Translations under genes and position numbers: made by a program
The notes under the pieces: model-generated
Database searches by the model: none
Told to the model about the DNA's origin: nothing
Seen by the model: the letters and a program-made list of their open reading frames with translations, nothing else
In this document: piece after piece, positions 47,270 to 56,323 of the stretch
How the letters are laid out: every line of letters begins with the position of its first letter
Position numbering within the stretch: the first letter of the stretch is position 1
Origin: Solibacillus merdavium
GTDB lineage: Bacteria; Bacillota; Bacilli; Bacillales_A; Planococcaceae
Direction: 5' to 3'
Assembly (NCBI RefSeq): GCF_014836935.1
Contig: NZ_JACSPW010000008.1
Span: 108,387 to 172,386 of the forward strand
DNA: 64,000 nucleotides

Positions 47270-47298
47270 ACTATTAATTTGGATTCCTTTTGGCTTTC

Positions 47299-49257
47299 CT
47301 ATCGCCTTTGAATAACATATTTTTTCGTCAGTCCGAAAGTAACCATAAAATAAAGGAAGTAAATCAACCCTATAACTACTACTATTGAAACGGATACTAT
47401 ATTAAAATTCAGCATTGCGCTATATCCTGCCAGGTCAATAAATTGATTGAGAATTATTGTAATAGGTATGGATAAGCAGATCGGAACGACTATCGGAAAC
47501 GTAAAGAACACAAAAATTTGCTTCGCTAATGTCTTTCGCTGTAACTCCTCATTGACGCCTAATCGATTGAGCAGTCTATACTTTTTCTCATCATCACGTA
47601 GATTCGATAATATTTTAAGTGCCAAAATTGCCATAGCCAGTAAAATAAAGACGACCGCTAAGTATAATGCTCCGACAATAAAGATAGCTGAGAATGCTGC
47701 CGCATATAATCGACGTTGCTCTTTAACCCGGTAGTCACTCGTTAAAACAGAGTAATTGTTTTCTTCTATTTTATAAGTGTAACTTAATGCATCTTGGAGC
47801 TTTTGTGCATCAAATGGTCCTTCTTCTAGAGTAATGGCTGCCGCTGTTTGGCTTATTTCCATGCCTTCTACTACTTCATCCGGCACGACAATGACAAAAT
47901 AGCTCCATAAAAACATCGGCATGGATTCCACTACATGACTTAATGTATAAGTTTGACCTTTATGATTAAATGAGGCCTCTGAAAAGTCTGCCCCTTGAAT
48001 TCCCGGCATATCAGAGAAAATTGCAAATTGATTATCAAGATTCAGTGGTTTACTGCCGAGTTCTTGCAAAAGCTCATTTACTTCCGATTCTTTCATGTAC
48101 ATATCGACGTCCTGATATTTATCACCCTGCCAAATTGTATGCTTATGAAAAGTCCTTTCATTTGTGGAATAGCCGTTATACACCTTCGACCAATCTATAG
48201 GCACATAAGATTCAATCGTTTCCTTTGCTTGTTCCAATGGAATACTGCCCTCTTGTTCGGAATTAATATTGGCTATAATATCAAACGGATATTGTTTATC
48301 TAAATTTGCTTCCTCAATCTCTTTATATAAAAAGCTGAAATTAGCAGCAATCATGGCAAATACGATTAAAAAAGACAGCGCCCCAAGTAGAATGGCATTA
48401 GAGCTTAACATCGCACTCAATTGACGTAGTAAAAATTGATTCGTCCCACGTTGTGTAAAATGTTTAAACCCTAATAAAATATACATCAAGCTTTTGGCAA
48501 GTCCAATGTGGAATGTCACCAATGATACAGTTAATAAAAGCATCAGCCATACGAGGTTTCCCGGATTTGAATCGACTTCTAAAAAGATATTCTTTAATTC
48601 CCGAGAAAAAAAGATAAATGATACGATGATTCCAACGAAGGATACGCCTGTCACAAGCATGGCGACATACGGATGCTTCACCCCCTGCTCCACTTTCTTC
48701 TCTCCATGAATGAGTTCGTAAATAGTGACACGGTTTAAATAAAAACTTGATACTAAGGATGAGAACAGGAATATGCTACAAACCATTCCAATTGTTAATA
48801 GAACACCTTTTAATGAAAACATCGAAAACTCAAATGGAATATCCAGAAGTTGAGTCATTAACAGCATGAGTCCCTGATAAAAAAGTGACCCCACAAAAAA
48901 TCCAACAACCATCGCAAGAATCCCGAGTAAGCTATTTTCAAATAAAAACAGTTTCACAATATGCTTTCGTTTCATTCCGACCGTTAAATAAGTGCCGAAT
49001 TCTCTTTTTCGCAGTCGCAGCATAAAGGCATTCGCGTAACCGAGTACAAAAGCTATAATGATACAAATTATAATCGATAGAAACACTAATCCTAATGCCA
49101 ATTCCGCTATGGATTGAGCTTGAGTTTGTAACTGATCATTAAATATCAAGTTATTCATTGCAAAAATAAGGGAGATTGTTAAAGCAACGGTAATAAAATA
49201 AATTAAATAATTGCCAATTTGTCTTCGCACATTGCGTAAGGCTAGCTTACGATACAT
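47299..49257 (-). CDS. BceB-type peptide-antibiotic ABC permease
   Basis: 652 residues from ATG 49257; the open GTG at 49266 lies inside its GGAGGTG site. Ten membrane helices in BceB order: an FtsX-type N-terminal helix, then helices 2-4. The intermediate segments include GYANAFMLRLRKREFGTYLTVGMKRKHI and FYLNRVTIYELIHGEKK. A large extracellular domain of about 200 residues (~310-510) follows helix 8, and the last helices end with SNLRDDEKKYRLLNRLGVNEE. Such permeases sense and free targets from bacitracin, nisin and similar peptides. The gene overlaps bceA by 11 nt. Confidence 0.9.
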   Translation of the reverse strand: MYRKLALRNVRRQIGNYLIYFITVALTISLIFAMNNLIFNDQLQTQAQSIAELALGLVFLSIIICIIIAFVLGYANAFMLRLRKREFGTYLTVGMKRKHIVKLFLFENSLLGILAMVVGFFVGSLFYQGLMLLMTQLLDIPFEFSMFSLKGVLLTIGMVCSIFLFSSLVSSFYLNRVTIYELIHGEKKVEQGVKHPYVAMLVTGVSFVGIIVSFIFFSRELKNIFLEVDSNPGNLVWLMLLLTVSLVTFHIGLAKSLMYILLGFKHFTQRGTNQFLLRQLSAMLSSNAILLGALSFLIVFAMIAANFSFLYKEIEEANLDKQYPFDIIANINSEQEGSIPLEQAKETIESYVPIDWSKVYNGYSTNERTFHKHTIWQGDKYQDVDMYMKESEVNELLQELGSKPLNLDNQFAIFSDMPGIQGADFSEASFNHKGQTYTLSHVVESMPMFLWSYFVIVVPDEVVEGMEISQTAAAITLEEGPFDAQKLQDALSYTYKIEENNYSVLTSDYRVKEQRRLYAAAFSAIFIVGALYLAVVFILLAMAILALKILSNLRDDEKKYRLLNRLGVNEELQRKTLAKQIFVFFTFPIVVPICLSIPITIILNQFIDLAGYSAMLNFNIVSVSIVVVIGLIYFLYFMVTFGLTKKYVIQRR

Positions 49258-50011
49258 GCCCCTCACCTCCGAGCAATGCCATCGTCGCTAAAATATCTTC
49301 ATGCATCGCACGTTGACTTTGATTTCCTCGATACAATTCATTCCAGATCTTTCCGTCTTTTAAGAATAATACACGCTTCGCGAAGCTACCAACAAGGGCA
49401 TCATGTGTCACCATTAAAATTGTGGAGTGCAATTGTTCATTCATAAATAAAAGTGTTTCCATCAGCTTTTTGGAATTGGCTGAATCTAATGCCCCCGTAG
49501 GCTCATCAGCTAAAATAATACTTGGATTTGTAATAAGTGCTCTTGCACAGGCAACACGCTGACGTTGCCCACCAGAAAGCGCCATCGGAAACTTCTTTAG
49601 CTGCTCATGAATTCCTAACTTATCTGTAATGTCTATTAAGCGCTTCTCCGTTTCTTTAAGAGATACCCCTTGTAAATTAAGAGGGAGTGTAATGTTTTCT
49701 TCTACTGTTAAAGTATCGAGTAAATTATATTCCTGGAAAATAAAGCCGAGCTTATCGCGTCGATAATCTGCTAACTCCCTTTCCTTCTTGTTCGATATTT
49801 GCTCTCCGTCCAATAAAATGTTCCCTGCGCTAATTCGGTCAATTGTCGCTATACAATTTAAAAGTGTACTTTTCCCGGAGCCTGATGCACCCATAATTGC
49901 TATAAACTCTCCATCTCCAACTTCAAAGGAAATGCTATCAAGTGCTTTTGTTACAATGGCTTCTGCACCATAATATTTTGTTACTTGGTCAATTTGTAAT
50001 CTTTTTTTCAT
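49247..50011 (-). CDS. BceA-type ABC transporter ATP-binding protein
   Basis: 254-residue ATPase of the MacB/BceA branch: Walker A GASGSGKST, Q-loop LGFIFQEYNLLDTLTVEENI, signature LSGGQRQRVACARAL, Walker B ILADEPTGALD and H-loop MVTHD. It powers the adjacent BceB-like permease. A 75-nt gap before it, after the kinase gene, is the usual place for a regulator-controlled promoter in Bce modules. Confidence 0.93.
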   Translation of the reverse strand: MKKRLQIDQVTKYYGAEAIVTKALDSISFEVGDGEFIAIMGASGSGKSTLLNCIATIDRISAGNILLDGEQISNKKERELADYRRDKLGFIFQEYNLLDTLTVEENITLPLNLQGVSLKETEKRLIDITDKLGIHEQLKKFPMALSGGQRQRVACARALITNPSIILADEPTGALDSANSKKLMETLLFMNEQLHSTILMVTHDALVGSFAKRVLFLKDGKIWNELYRGNQSQRAMHEDILATMALLGGEGHVS

Positions 50012-50086
50012 CGAAACACCCTCCGTTTCGACATTATCATATCACGCTGTGCACAAATCTTTTCTAACAGAGTGGTAGCAGAATTC

Positions 50087-51061
50087 TTACATTTCCGTTA
50101 GATTTGGAAAGATTAACTGAAATCGAGTGTAGTTGTTATGTTCTGATTTTATTTTCAACTCGATATGTAACTCTTTGCACAGCTGTGCCACAATATATAA
50201 GCCCATTCCAGTACTTGTCCCTAATTTACGACCGTTTGACCCTGTATATCCCCGTTCCGTAATACGCTCTAATTCGTGAGCCAAAATACCGATTCCATCA
50301 TCTTCATAAATTAGTTCCGTACCCTCTACACGCATTGTAATCTTCGCACCAGGGCAATATTTAGCACTATTCGTCAATAGCTGATTGACGATAAATTGTA
50401 GAGCTTTATTATCCGTATAAATATTGGCATCTCCCTCAATTTCGACCTTCATTTTTGACGCAATTAATAAATCCATTTGGTTTTTCACCACATCATTTAA
50501 AATGGCATTCAGTGAATGTTCTTTCAGCTGCTTGTCCTTTTCGATGGAATCAAGCCGCGCATAATGTAAAATGTTTTCAGTTAAATTATCCGCACGCTTT
50601 AGCTCCCGACGCAATTTCCAAACATCCTGCTCATTGGCTAATATTAACGACATCGCAGTTAGAGGTGTTTTGATTTCATGAATCCATTGCTCCACGTATT
50701 CCTTATATTCTTTCGCTGAACGTTCGCTTTGCTCAACACGGGATATAGCATCTCGACTAACAGCCAGCATCGCCTCATAATATTTATGCTCTACTAAAGA
50801 TCTTGGTTTTCGTAAAACTTCACCTAATAAATATGTTTCCTCTAGCTTTTCCATCTGCTGCTTCATTTCTTCATAGCGCTTCTTTTCATAAAAAAAGCTT
50901 GTTATAAGCCAGCTGAGCTGTATGAAAATAAAGGCAAATGATATCATGGCAATCGTTCCAAATGGTACATCAATTAACATAAAAATTAACAGAAATAAAA
51001 AATAGCCAATCCACAAGAAACCTACCGATATGAGTTTAGACTGTAGAAATTCTCTGATCAT
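50087..51061 (-). CDS. BceS-type intramembrane-sensing histidine kinase
   Basis: 324 residues: two membrane helices (about 12-32 and 37-57) with almost no loop between them, hence no own ligand domain. The phosphorylation helix EQWIHEIKTPLTAMSLIL carries the catalytic His near residue 128. The ATPase boxes are N (VNQLLTNSAKYC), G1 (IYEDDGIGI) and G2 (GTSTGMGLYIV). Kinases of this type read the state of the BceAB-like transporter. Start overlaps the regulator stop by 4 nt. Confidence 0.92.
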   Translation of the reverse strand: MIREFLQSKLISVGFLWIGYFLFLLIFMLIDVPFGTIAMISFAFIFIQLSWLITSFFYEKKRYEEMKQQMEKLEETYLLGEVLRKPRSLVEHKYYEAMLAVSRDAISRVEQSERSAKEYKEYVEQWIHEIKTPLTAMSLILANEQDVWKLRRELKRADNLTENILHYARLDSIEKDKQLKEHSLNAILNDVVKNQMDLLIASKMKVEIEGDANIYTDNKALQFIVNQLLTNSAKYCPGAKITMRVEGTELIYEDDGIGILAHELERITERGYTGSNGRKLGTSTGMGLYIVAQLCKELHIELKIKSEHNNYTRFQLIFPNLTEM

Positions 51062-51669
51062 AGACGGTATCCTACGCCACGTACTGTTTTAATAAAATCT
51101 GTCGCATTTAGTTGTTTTAGCTTTTCGCGCAATCGGTTAATGTTTACATACAATGTATTTTCATCAATATACAGCGAGTTATTCCATAAATCCTCTATAA
51201 TTTCTTCCCTTGTAACAAGTTCTTTTTTCATTAAACAAGCTAAAATACGTGTTTCATTTTTGGTAAGCTCGGTAGAATTATTTTCAAAGCTAACCATCAT
51301 ATTCCCTACATCTAAGGTTAATCCGCGTACTGACTGATGACTTGTTATTTTTCTCATCAATAATCGTGAAATGCGTGCTAATAGTATTGAAGAATTATAA
51401 GGTTTGCGAATATAATCATCCGCACCCACTCCAAACCCAATAAGTTCGTCCTCTGTAGAATCCCGTGCCGTCAAAAAGATGATTGGCACATCTGAAGATT
51501 CTCGGAGCTTACGGCAAATTTCAAAGCCACTTTCTCCTGGAAGATTGACATCTAACAGCGCTAAGTCACACGGTGGTGCATCCACGGGTAAATAGCCATT
51601 ACTTTTTAAGAGCTGTTTTAATTCTTCCAAAATTACCGTATCATCTTCTACTACATAAATTTTTTGCAC
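51058..51669 (-). CDS. BceR-type OmpR-family response regulator
   Basis: 203 residues from GTG 51669, eight nt after AAAGGGG, giving MQKIYVVEDD. The receiver domain has the phospho-Asp in LALLDVNLPGESG and Lys in YIRKPYN. The C-terminal winged helix has NSTELTKNETRILACLMKK and IDENTLYVNINRLREKL... VRGVGYRL. Together with the kinase and ABC pair it forms a four-gene antimicrobial-peptide detoxification module. Confidence 0.92.
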   Translation of the reverse strand: MQKIYVVEDDTVILEELKQLLKSNGYLPVDAPPCDLALLDVNLPGESGFEICRKLRESSDVPIIFLTARDSTEDELIGFGVGADDYIRKPYNSSILLARISRLLMRKITSHQSVRGLTLDVGNMMVSFENNSTELTKNETRILACLMKKELVTREEIIEDLWNNSLYIDENTLYVNINRLREKLKQLNATDFIKTVRGVGYRL

Positions 51670-51722
51670 AAAAAGTACCCCTTTAAAGCATTTTCCCTTA
51701 TTATACACGATGTTTATTCATT

Positions 51723-51755
51723 AAAAACACAGCCTATTTAAAGCAATAGACTGTG
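51723..51755 (-). terminator. Terminator after the lipoprotein gene
   Basis: 11-pair minus-strand hairpin CACAGTCTATT/AATAGGCTGTG with a short loop and TTTTT tail, 12 nt after the stop codon. Confidence 0.75.
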
Positions 51756-51766
51756 AAACAAGAAAA

Positions 51767-52360
51767 TTAAGGTAAATATATTTCTGAGATGAATACAACT
51801 TCCCCATCTTTTTCATATAATTTCAGAAATCCGCTCATTGGAGCAAATTCCTCCCAAGTTACTTGTACTGATTCTCCCGGGTTTTCGAGCATCCAGATTG
51901 GCACATCCTTTTTTATACTTATCTCTTTAGTCCCTTCACCGGATTCAAATAGGCGATAACCATTCGGCGCATCCTCATCGATGACTTTATTCTTATACGT
52001 AATATTGATATCAAACGATTCTTCGTTAATATCGAAGCTATTTAAAATAGCCGTTTTATAATTAGTTGTTTCGTTTATAACAGCTTCTTGTAAATCAAGT
52101 CGATTTTGCAAATAGTAACTGGACTCTTTGAGCAGCGATAATTCATTCATGACTTGCTCCCACTCACCCAATGCTGTCAGTTTATTTTCATGGTCTACAA
52201 TCGTTTCCTGCTGATCCTGAAGTGTTTGTTCAAGTTTACTTATAGTATTTGCATCTTCATTATCTGAACGAGACGTTGTATTTTCATCATTTGTACAGCC
52301 TGCCACTAAAAGTGTAGCCAAAAAGCATCCGAACAGTAGCGAATATTTCTTTTTGTCCAA
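51767..52360 (-). CDS. Coiled-coil lipoprotein of unknown function
   Basis: 197 residues from TTG 52360, seven nt after AAGGGGG. The open frame continues far upstream into trhO but has no start signal there. A signal peptide ends in the lipobox LLVAGCTNDE. Then come an acidic spacer, a coiled coil (about residues 40-105, SKLEQTLQDQQETIVDHENKL and following), and a C-terminal strand-rich domain (DVPIWMLENPGESVQVTWEEF, KLYEKDGEVVFISEIYLP). Not recognised as a named family. It is anchored outside the membrane next to the Bce-like module, but whether they act together is unknown. Confidence 0.8.
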   Translation of the reverse strand: MDKKKYSLLFGCFLATLLVAGCTNDENTTSRSDNEDANTISKLEQTLQDQQETIVDHENKLTALGEWEQVMNELSLLKESSYYLQNRLDLQEAVINETTNYKTAILNSFDINEESFDINITYKNKVIDEDAPNGYRLFESGEGTKEISIKKDVPIWMLENPGESVQVTWEEFAPMSGFLKLYEKDGEVVFISEIYLP

Positions 52361-52433
52361 TAAAGATCCCCCTTTCTTTTTCCTCCAATAAATTACGATA
52401 TTCTTATGTATTAGAAAGTTTACCAAAATAGGC

Positions 52434-52479
52434 AAAAAAAAAGGTAAGCCATTACTGAATGTGTAATAGCTTACCTTTT
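52434..52479 (-). terminator. Terminator after trhO
   Basis: 17-pair minus-strand stem (AAAAGGTAAGCTATTAC with GTAATGGCTTACCTTTT, one wobble) and a nine-T run, 35 nt after the trhO stop. Confidence 0.85.
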
Positions 52480-52514
52480 CGATTTGGAATCTCCCATTTA
52501 TTAAGAAGAAGATT

Positions 52515-53456
52515 TTATGCTTCCAGTAACGCAATCGCTTCTTCAACTTGTTGCTCAGACAGCCCATTACGTACAATATAGCGGTTACGTTCATGTTTAG
52601 TGCACTCTATTGTACAGCCGCCTAAATGCTTCGCTTCATTTTCTTCTGATGCTAAAACTTGCTTGTTGCATTCAGGGTTTGCACAGTTAATATAGCGCTC
52701 ACATGGTGTGCCGTCGAAGTGATCACGACCAACTACGACATGCTCTACCTGGTTGATCGGCACTGTTAAACGCTCATCGAATACATACATTTGACCGTCC
52801 CAAAGTTGACCTTTTGTAGCTGGGTCTTTACTGTATGTTGCGACACCACCGTGCAATTGACCAACATCCCCAAAGCCTTCACGCTTCATCCAGCCAGAGA
52901 ATTTCTCACAGCGAATACCACCAGTGCAATAAGTTAATACGTTCTTACCTTCAAATAGTTCACGGTTTTCCCGTACCCATTGCGGTGTATCACGAAAATT
53001 CTGTACTTCTGGTCGAATCGCGCCACGGAAATGACCAACATCATATTCATATGTGTTTCGCACATCTAAAACAACCGTATTCTCATCTTGCAGTTCCTTC
53101 ATAAATTGCTCAGGGGATAAATAACGGCCTGTCAATTCATGTGGGTTAACATCTTCCTCTAAGCCTAAGTTAACAAGCTCTGGTCGTGGACGAACATGCA
53201 TTTTTTTAAACGCATGGCTTTCTACCGCATCAATTTTAAATACGATACCTTCAAATAAAGGATCTGCCTTCATCTTTTCCATATAGGCTTCTGTTTGCTC
53301 AATTGTTCCGGAAACTGTCCCGTTAATGCCTTCATTAGCGACTAAAATACGTCCCTTTAAACCGATTTCTTTACAGAAAGCTAAATGCTCCGCTGAGAAT
53401 ACTGCCGGATCTTCAATCGTTGTATAATGATAATATAATAATACTTGATAATTCAT
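52515..53456 (-). CDS. trhO: tRNA uridine-34 hydroxylase TrhO (rhodanese family)
   Basis: 313 residues from ATG 53456, five nt after AGGTGG; the GTG at 53465 overlaps the site. The N-terminal acylphosphatase-like domain has [19 protein letters not shown]. The rhodanese domain has [17 protein letters not shown] and the active Cys in [16 protein letters not shown]-terminal Cys-rich segment follows ([21 protein letters not shown]... [13 protein letters not shown]), probably zinc-binding. Family members hydroxylate wobble uridine using molecular oxygen. Confidence 0.93.
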   Translation of the reverse strand: MNYQVLLYYHYTTIEDPAVFSAEHLAFCKEIGLKGRILVANEGINGTVSGTIEQTEAYMEKMKADPLFEGIVFKIDAVESHAFKKMHVRPRPELVNLGLEEDVNPHELTGRYLSPEQFMKELQDENTVVLDVRNTYEYDVGHFRGAIRPEVQNFRDTPQWVRENRELFEGKNVLTYCTGGIRCEKFSGWMKREGFGDVGQLHGGVATYSKDPATKGQLWDGQMYVFDERLTVPINQVEHVVVGRDHFDGTPCERYINCANPECNKQVLASEENEAKHLGGCTIECTKHERNRYIVRNGLSEQQVEEAIALLEA

Positions 53457-53665
53457 GTTTTCCACCTATCATTCATATATTTGCAGGATATACCTGATAG
53501 TTTAAAACTACCTTACAATGATAAGTTATTGCACTATCATTTCCTATCAGTATTTAGACTGATATTTTAGGACAAATTTCCCTTTTTACACCCTTTTTAC
53601 AGAGAATATATAAATAGTGATATATTTTATATATAAATAATTTATTGCAAAGGAAGCGAAATGCG

Positions 53666-54442
53666 GTGAAAGAACAGATGATAACGGAAAAAAATAAGTG
53701 GGATGACAGTCATCGTCCATGGGCACTGCCAAATTTACCATGGGGGATGAAGCAGACATGGAGCGATCTTTTGTTTGCCCATTACCCGATTAAGTATGAA
53801 ATGTTAAGAAAGATAGTACCGGAAGAGCTGGAACTGGATTCATATGAAGGAACTTATTGGATAGGAGTTGTTCCTTTTCTTATGTCAGGGGTAAGATTTC
53901 GAGGGCTACCGCCAATTCCAGGAACAGACCGTTTTCCGGAACTTAATGTTCGTACATATGTGACGATGGACGGAAAACCCGGTGTATACTTTTTTAGTTT
54001 GGATGCTGACAATTGGCCTGCTGTCAAAGGAGCCAGAACATTTTTCCATTTACCATATTGGTACTCTAAGATGCAAATTAACAATCGCGGGTCAGCTATT
54101 GAATTTGAAAGTAAAAGACGCCATGACTTGGAAATTGAATTTGCCTGTAGCTATAGACCCGTTTCAGAGCCATATTTAGCAGCAAAAGGATCTTTTGATG
54201 AATGGATATCGGAGCGTTACTGCTTCTATACTTTAAATTCGTCAAAAACCCCTGTCCGCTGTGAAATTTTGCATAGACCATGGATCTTACAAAAAGCTGA
54301 AGCTGAGATTACGATAAATACGATACTATCAAAGCAAGGCATTGAAGTGGAAAGTAATGTACCTATCGTCCATTTCGCAAAGAAAATTGACGTACGTGCC
54401 TGGCCATTAGTACATCATGCCACGAACCGGTTAAGGATTTAA
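53666..54442 (+). CDS. DUF2071 protein (YqjF-like)
   Basis: 258 residues if GTG 53666 is used; TTG 53645 and ATG 53678 are also possible because no ideal ribosome site is present. Typical DUF2071 segments: RPWALPNLPWGMKQTWSDLLFAHYPIKYEMLRKIVPEELELD, YWIGVVPFLMSGVRFRGLPPIPG, FPELNVRTYVTMDGKPGVYFFSLDAD. The fold is related to acetoacetate decarboxylase-like barrels. The function is unknown. It stands alone on the plus strand, convergent with nrdJ. Confidence 0.85.
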   Translation: MKEQMITEKNKWDDSHRPWALPNLPWGMKQTWSDLLFAHYPIKYEMLRKIVPEELELDSYEGTYWIGVVPFLMSGVRFRGLPPIPGTDRFPELNVRTYVTMDGKPGVYFFSLDADNWPAVKGARTFFHLPYWYSKMQINNRGSAIEFESKRRHDLEIEFACSYRPVSEPYLAAKGSFDEWISERYCFYTLNSSKTPVRCEILHRPWILQKAEAEITINTILSKQGIEVESNVPIVHFAKKIDVRAWPLVHHATNRLRI

Positions 54443-54475
54443 TTTAAAATCATTTCCCTCCGCCGTAAAAAAATC

Positions 54476-54523
54476 AAAAAAATCATCCCTCCTCTAATAT
54501 ATCTTTAGGGGAGGGATGATTTT
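54476..54523. terminator. Bidirectional terminator between DUF2071 and nrdJ
   Basis: 14-bp arms AAAATCATCCCTCC and complement, with the loop extending the pairing. A T tract follows on both strands (TTTTAATTT on plus, TTTTTTT on minus), suiting both convergent genes. Confidence 0.8.
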
Positions 54524-54551
54524 AATTTATTTCAAATTCACATGGAAAAAT

Positions 54552-55172
54552 TTATAGTCCGCATTTCAGCTGTGCGCCACAGTTTGTACATGTGTTGCAG
54601 CCACCCATTTCCTCTACCGTACCTTGACGGCAAACAGGACATGTATTACCTACTTCCGAACCGATTGTTACGTCAGTATCTGTTAATGGTTTAATCGTAT
54701 CCACTAACACAACTTGACGTTTTACTTGGTCTTCCATTTGTTTGAATTCTTCAAACTCTAATTGCTCATCTGAATTTGCCTCTTCAGCTTTTAAAGTTAA
54801 TACTTGTGTATCACGAGAACCGTCTACATACACCGTACCACCTTTTGCACCGCCGCGGTATAGACGCTCGTACACTTGTTGTACTTGCTCTACTCCATAG
54901 CCTTTTGGCGCATTCACTGTTTTCGAAATCGATGAATCAATCCAGTTTTGAATAATACATTGAACATCTGCATGAGCTTCAGCAGAAAGCTCCATTGAGG
55001 ATTTGAACCAGTTTGGTAAGTTATTTTCATCCACACCTGGGTTCGCATCTAAATATTCTTTTACGATTTCGGCTTTTACTTCAATAAACTTCCCTAAACG
55101 ACCTGAACGGTAGTAAGTGAAGCTGAAGTAAGGTTCAAGCCCTGTTGCAACTCCGACCATTGTACCTGTACT
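54552..55172 (-). CDS. nrdJ: Class II ribonucleotide reductase, exon 2 (C-terminal 206 residues)
   Basis: Second exon of the split nrdJ gene. It starts with the codons for STGTMVGVATGLEPYF, continuing exon 1's ...LLTVAPTG without gain or loss of a residue, and ends in a Cys-rich tail (NTCPVCRQGTVEEMGGCNTCTNCGAQLKCGL). That tail is the zinc-ribbon/redox-cysteine tail known in NrdJ. A GTG at 55175 opens the same frame by chance and has no proper ribosome site, so it should not be read as an independent gene. The spliced protein would be 856 residues. Confidence 0.9.
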   Translation of the reverse strand, partial: STGTMVGVATGLEPYFSFTYYRSGRLGKFIEVKAEIVKEYLDANPGVDENNLPNWFKSSMELSAEAHADVQCIIQNWIDSSISKTVNAPKGYGVEQVQQVYERLYRGGAKGGTVYVDGSRDTQVLTLKAEEANSDEQLEFEEFKQMEDQVKRQVVLVDTIKPLTDTDVTIGSEVGNTCPVCRQGTVEEMGGCNTCTNCGAQLKCGL

Positions 55173-56323
55173 CACTTTTGTTACTCTCTAATTTTAGAGG
55201 GCGGGATTATCATTACCCGCTCCATATGTCGCCATATGGGTCAGACTATATCATCAACCATTTTAGAATGTCTCTTTCTATGACATGGGAATTCACATAG
55301 AGAAATTAAATTTGAAAGCTGATTCGCTTTCTTCCAATCCCCGTTAAATTGTTTAAAAGGAATAATGTGATGTACGGAAAGCTCTTGTCCATACTCTGCT
55401 TCTGTAATTCCGCAATCCTGGCAAGTATACTTATCTCTTGCTCTAACCTTCCTCCGTTGACTATACCAATTTGGCCCATAATATGAGACTTTACCACCTG
55501 TCCATGTACCACTGTTAGCACCAGAGAACATTTCATTCTCCGCATAATAAGTGGACATACATGCTACAGTACAGAAGTTTAATTTTCTAATAGTAGAGGG
55601 AGTTTTTTCAAATTTTTTATGACAATTACTACAAGAAACAATAATTCGAACACGATATTGTTCCTTTCCTCTAATACCATTAGCTTTTCCTAAACATTTC
55701 TTAGAACAAAACTTTGATGTATGCTCACGATTTTTAGGAACAATAAACAACTGATGACAGGTAAGGCATTTAACTTCAACATCTTTTCTCAAATGCTGAT
55801 TAACTAAATGACCATTTTGTATTTGATATAGTTTTTTGCAATTTATATTGCAAAAATTTGTTTTATTAATATGAGAAGGTTTCCTCAATATTTGTTGTTT
55901 ACAATAAGAACATGGAATTAATATCTTTTTTGACATTTCACTCCAAAATTGAGGGGGATTGCTTTGTTGATACTCTGTTTTACAGATTCTAGAACAATAT
56001 TTCTTCCGTTCAAATTGACTGGGTTTTACATTAATTTCTTTTCCACAATTAAGACAATTCTTTTTCATCGAATCACCCTTTATCTGTTTTATTAATTATA
56101 AAACAAGAACGAGTGTTCGTAAAATAATGGTGCTCGGCGTGTAGTCGTTGAGGGGTCAGCCACGACTTCCCTGCGGATTGTCTGGTAGATAATTTCTTAT
56201 CAACACTTTTACATTTTTACCTTTATGGTGCTGGCAAAGCTAGGTAGTAAAAGATACGCCAGGGTTTCCCGCATATAGCCAAGTTTACGCTACATTTTTA
56301 CAAATGTACGGGGCAACTTGTTT
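55173..56323 (-). ncRNA. Group I self-splicing intron in nrdJ
   Basis: 1151-nt intron. Exon 1 ends in T (56324), as required for the U·G pair at the 5' splice site, and the intron ends in G (55173). Core elements on the minus strand are Q-like AATCCGCAGGGAAGTC (56179-56164), R TCAACGACTACACG (56151-56139) and S GATATAGTCTGACC (55252-55239). The P7 helix is formed by GACTA (56146-56142) and TAGTC (55248-55244). P1: exon TACGGGT can pair with the intron GCCCCGTA with one bulged C. P9-type hairpins follow S. The HNH ORF lies between R and S, i.e. in the P8 loop. Confidence 0.9.
55241..56068 (-). CDS. HNH homing endonuclease encoded in the nrdJ intron
   Basis: 275 residues; the ATG follows AAAGGGTG. 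Four tandem zinc-binding-type modules, each CxxC-x16-CxxxC with identical spacing, occupy residues 5-29, 53-77, 101-125 and 146-170. Then a spacer with GANSGTWTGGKVSYYGPNW and a C-terminal HNH domain (CQDC at 216-219, SVHHIIPF with His233/234, Asn253, CEFPCHRKRH 258-267). It should cut intronless nrdJ alleles to spread the intron; the modules probably read DNA. The last codons (DDIV and stop) double as the intron S/P7 sequence. Confidence 0.9.
   Translation of the reverse strand: MKKNCLNCGKEINVKPSQFERKKYCSRICKTEYQQSNPPQFWSEMSKKILIPCSYCKQQILRKPSHINKTNFCNINCKKLYQIQNGHLVNQHLRKDVEVKCLTCHQLFIVPKNREHTSKFCSKKCLGKANGIRGKEQYRVRIIVSCSNCHKKFEKTPSTIRKLNFCTVACMSTYYAENEMFSGANSGTWTGGKVSYYGPNWYSQRRKVRARDKYTCQDCGITEAEYGQELSVHHIIPFKQFNGDWKKANQLSNLISLCEFPCHRKRHSKMVDDIV

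Noticed and set aside
47970..48303. Plus-strand ORFs of 76 and 102 residues
   Set aside because: Shadows of the BceB-like permease; no ribosome site or recognisable domain.
54552..55175. Independent 207-residue protein starting at GTG 55175
   Set aside because: No ribosome site, and it begins in the middle of the RNR barrel; the GTG is made of the last intron bases.
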